Shown here one piece after another: positions 6,534 to 8,852 of a stretch of 8,852 bases of DNA (position 1 is the stretch's first letter; every line of letters starts with the position of its first letter). Origin of the DNA: CAYPEK01 sp964409645 (GTDB lineage Bacteria; UBP15; UBA6099); NCBI GenBank assembly GCA_964409645.1, contig CAYPEK010000147.1:1-8852 (forward strand), written 5' to 3'. The notes beneath the pieces are model-generated. The model saw only the letters and a list, made by a program, of their open reading frames with translations, made no database searches and was not told the DNA's origin. The translations under genes and the position numbers were made by a program.

Positions 6534-8852
6534 TGTTTGTCTCCTTTCAATCTGGTGAACGGTTCGAGACCTCTGAGAATATCGGTGATCATTTTTGTGA
6601 AGGCTTCCTCATCGACCGCAAGTTTTGTCACAAAGTAAGTTTTTTCCATGGTGAGTTTTGCTCGTTCTTCCTCGGAGAAATCGTCTCTTGCGCTGTAGAT
6701 GACAAGAGGGATGTGGAAGAGATCGGGAGCGCCGCGCAGGAAGTCCGCTACATAAAAGCCGTCGCCGTCCGGCATCATGATGTCGAGGATAATAAGGTCG
6801 GGAAGCTCTTCGTTTCGGAGCTTCTCAACGCCTATTCGGCCGGATGTTGCGGCGGAAACATTAATTCCTTTTCTTTTAATGGCGACGGAGAGGAACTTCT
6901 GCAATTGTTTGTCGTCGTCTATTATCATGACTTTCGGCACTTTGTCTTCGTTCATCGGGAGAATACCGTCGATAACAACGCTGATATCTTCCGGTTCGGC
7001 TCTCCATCCGATTACAGGCGGGAAAACGAGATCGCAAGATGAACCGTCGCCGTTGCTGATGTTGATCGTCACAACCGGCGCATCGGCGAAATCCTTTATC
7101 TCCTTGTATTTCATGAGTGTTTCGTACAAATCGCCGCCGGTGGTGTTGATAAGGGTAGCCAGTGGTTTATCTTCATAGGAAGAGTCCGTTGCTTCTTTGG
7201 ACTCCGCGTATATTTCCACAATGTAACCGTATTTTTCGAGAACTTCGGCGACACGGTCGGCACAGCTCGAATTCTCGTTGATTAGTACAATCCTGTTTTT
7301 TGTCCCGGAAGCCGATTCGGCGGGTGTTTTCCCCGACAAGCAGATGTCGCTCTCCGCGACGGACAGAGTGAAGAAGAAGGTGCTTCCCGCGCCGACTTTG
7401 GAGTCATACCATATCTCGCCGCCATGGCCTTCAACTATTGCGCGGCATATAGCAAGCCCGAGTCCCGTACCGCCTTTGGCGCGCGTCAACGGATCGACTG
7501 CCTGCTGGAACTTCTGGAATATTCGGCTCCTGAATTCATCAGGGATGCCGTTTCCGCTGTCTTTGACCGACACGATTATCGAATTCCCGGCTTTCTTGGC
7601 TGAGACAGTCACTTCCGCTCCTTCGGGTGAATGCTTGATGGCATTTGATATGAGATTGTCGAGAACCTGCAATATGCGGTCGGCGTCTCCTATTGCATCC
7701 ACGTTGTTTTTCAATGCTGCAAGGGAGACTTTGTTCTGCGTCGCGAACCCGGACATCTCATCGAGGCTTCTTTTAATTGTCTCATCGAGATTAATCTTTT
7801 CCATATTCATCTTGATCCGGCCCGACTCGATTTTCTGGAGATCAAGCATGTCGCTGATGAGGCGTACGAGCCGGTCCGTGTTGTTGTGTGCTATTTCGAG
7901 AAGTGATTTCGCTTCATCCGAGAAATCGCCCATGACCCCTCCACAGAGAAGCCCGAGGGACCCGCGCAACGACGTCAGCGGCGTTCGAAGTTCGTGCGAT
8001 ACTATGGATATGAATTCGTCCTTCATTTTTTCTATGCGTTTTCGCTCCGTTGCGTCGCGCGCGATAGTTGACATTCCGATAATCCGGCCGGTGTGATCGT
8101 TGATCGGCGATACCGTTAGGGAAACGTCTATCATGGAACCGTCTTTATGTTTCCTGATCGTGTCATATCCGATTATTTTTTCGCCTTGCTCGAACCGTTC
8201 TCTGATGCCGTTAATTTCTTCGTCAGCGTTTTCATCTATCAGTATCCTGATGCTTGAGCCGATCGCTTCGTCTTCTTCGTAACCGTAAAGACGCGTTGCC
8301 GCCGCGTTCCAACTGAAAATCGTGCCGTCGAGTGTCTTGCCGATTATCGCATCGCTTGAATTCTCGACGATGGATGCGAGAAGCTTTTGCGTCTCTTCCG
8401 CTTTGAGTTTGTTGGTTATATCGTTGACCGTTTCAACAACGCCCGTGATATTTCCGTCCCTATCGGTGATCGCGGTTGTGTTCACACGGAAATATCTGTT
8501 GCCATCGTCTTTTTCGACTATTTTAATCGTCTCGTGCGTTAATCCGTCTTTGAATGTCTCTCTTGCGGGACATATTTCGCATTGAGCGTCAAAACCGTGA
8601 AAGCTCTTGTAGCAATGCGGGTGATCTTCGACGATTACATGCGGAAACCATTCTTTCATCTGTCTGTTGAGTTTCATTATTTTCATGTCGGGGCTAAGTA
8701 AAGAAACCCCGGAGTTAATGCTGTCAACAACACTTTTGTATGTTCTCTCCGATTTGAGGAGTTTGTCCTCAATTTCTTTATGCAGGGTCATGTCGCGGAT
8801 GATTCCGATCGCATTCCATTTCCCGTTAAGCTTAATGGCGGTGATGGCGAGT
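6524..8852 (-). CDS. Multi-PAS hybrid sensor histidine kinase with pseudo-receiver and receiver (5' partial)
   Basis: The frame is open to the right window edge, and 775 residues are visible. The Met at 8791 sits inside a PAS-end motif (IGIIRDMTLHKEIE), so it is internal. Numbering from that Met: end of a first PAS; a second PAS (about 14-126) with Cys60, Cys71 and Cys74 in a C-x10-C-x2-C arrangement; a third PAS (about 136-250); HisKA with H-box SHELRTPLTSLRGSLGLL (His266); an ATPase domain with DNLISNAIKH, DSGNGIP and GGTGLGL. A degenerate receiver-like domain (about 498-610) follows, lacking the acidic pair, phosphoacceptor Asp and Lys. An intact receiver (about 617-740) ends the protein, with Asp625-627, phosphoacceptor Asp670 in ILDIMMPDGDG, Ser700 and Lys723. 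The visible part has no membrane segment, so sensing is probably cytoplasmic unless a transmembrane region lies upstream. It is the first visible gene of a three-gene operon and probably phosphorylates the receivers encoded downstream. Confidence 0.95.
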   Translation of the reverse strand, partial: LAITAIKLNGKWNAIGIIRDMTLHKEIEDKLLKSERTYKSVVDSINSGVSLLSPDMKIMKLNRQMKEWFPHVIVEDHPHCYKSFHGFDAQCEICPARETFKDGLTHETIKIVEKDDGNRYFRVNTTAITDRDGNITGVVETVNDITNKLKAEETQKLLASIVENSSDAIIGKTLDGTIFSWNAAATRLYGYEEDEAIGSSIRILIDENADEEINGIRERFEQGEKIIGYDTIRKHKDGSMIDVSLTVSPINDHTGRIIGMSTIARDATERKRIEKMKDEFISIVSHELRTPLTSLRGSLGLLCGGVMGDFSDEAKSLLEIAHNNTDRLVRLISDMLDLQKIESGRIKMNMEKINLDETIKRSLDEMSGFATQNKVSLAALKNNVDAIGDADRILQVLDNLISNAIKHSPEGAEVTVSAKKAGNSIIVSVKDSGNGIPDEFRSRIFQKFQQAVDPLTRAKGGTGLGLAICRAIVEGHGGEIWYDSKVGAGSTFFFTLSVAESDICLSGKTPAESASGTKNRIVLINENSSCADRVAEVLEKYGYIVEIYAESKEATDSSYEDKPLATLINTTGGDLYETLMKYKEIKDFADAPVVTINISNGDGSSCDLVFPPVIGWRAEPEDISVVIDGILPMNEDKVPKVMIIDDDKQLQKFLSVAIKRKGINVSAATSGRIGVEKLRNEELPDLIILDIMMPDGDGFYVADFLRGAPDLFHIPLVIYSARDDFSEEERAKLTMEKTYFVTKLAVDEEAFTKMITDILRGLEPFTRLKGDKQCA
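6541..6545 (-). promoter_or_regulatory. Ribosome binding site of the receiver, inside the kinase coding sequence
   Basis: AGGAG on the minus strand lies 7 bases before the receiver ATG and is embedded in the last codons of the hybrid kinase (ending KGDKQCA). The stop codon of the kinase falls after the receiver start, giving a 10-base overlap that favours translational coupling. Confidence 0.85.

Noticed and set aside
7278..8096. A 272-codon plus-strand open frame opposite the hybrid kinase.
   Set aside because: It is an antisense shadow of the kinase's ATPase and HisKA domains, with no ribosome binding site or recognisable domain.

Overview
This 8852-base window is almost entirely two-component signalling genes. 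The lineage cannot be fixed from the window. Multi-PAS hybrid kinases, a CHASE4 sensor, a sigma-54-type promoter, a DUF342/FapA-type protein and a PAS domain with a C-x10-C-x2-C motif suggest a signalling-rich, probably diderm bacterium, such as a deltaproteobacterial, Nitrospirota-like or uncultured relative. This is inference only.

Layout. Plus strand, left: the 3' part of a PAS-containing hybrid histidine kinase (1-1248, open at the window edge). A 298-base AT-rich gap follows, holding a well-spaced -24/-12 promoter and an upstream dyad. Next is a complete membrane-bound CHASE4-HAMP-PAS histidine kinase (1547-3670). A 685-base gap (3671-4355) separates the two converging gene sets. It carries several inverted repeats, a strong intrinsic terminator for the minus-strand operon, and no convincing gene. 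Minus strand, right, in transcription order: a multi-PAS hybrid kinase whose 5' end lies beyond the window (8852-6524), a stand-alone CheY-like receiver overlapping it by 10 bases (6533-6150), and after 27 bases a DUF342/FapA-type protein fused to a C-terminal receiver (6122-4356). The terminator lies just downstream of this last gene.

How they may work together. The minus-strand genes form an operon with at least four receiver or receiver-like domains: a degenerate one and an intact one on the kinase, the stand-alone receiver, and the receiver on the DUF342 protein. No DNA-binding output domain and no Hpt domain appear in the window. The likely output is therefore protein-level control, perhaps of the DUF342 beta-structured scaffold, and not direct transcriptional control. 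The CHASE4 kinase has no receiver of its own, and its transmitter core closely resembles that of the opposing hybrid kinase. It is a reasonable candidate second input into the same receivers. The most distinctive points are the DUF342-receiver fusion, the degenerate receiver, the cysteine-bearing PAS domain, the matched transmitter cores and the sigma-54-type promoter.
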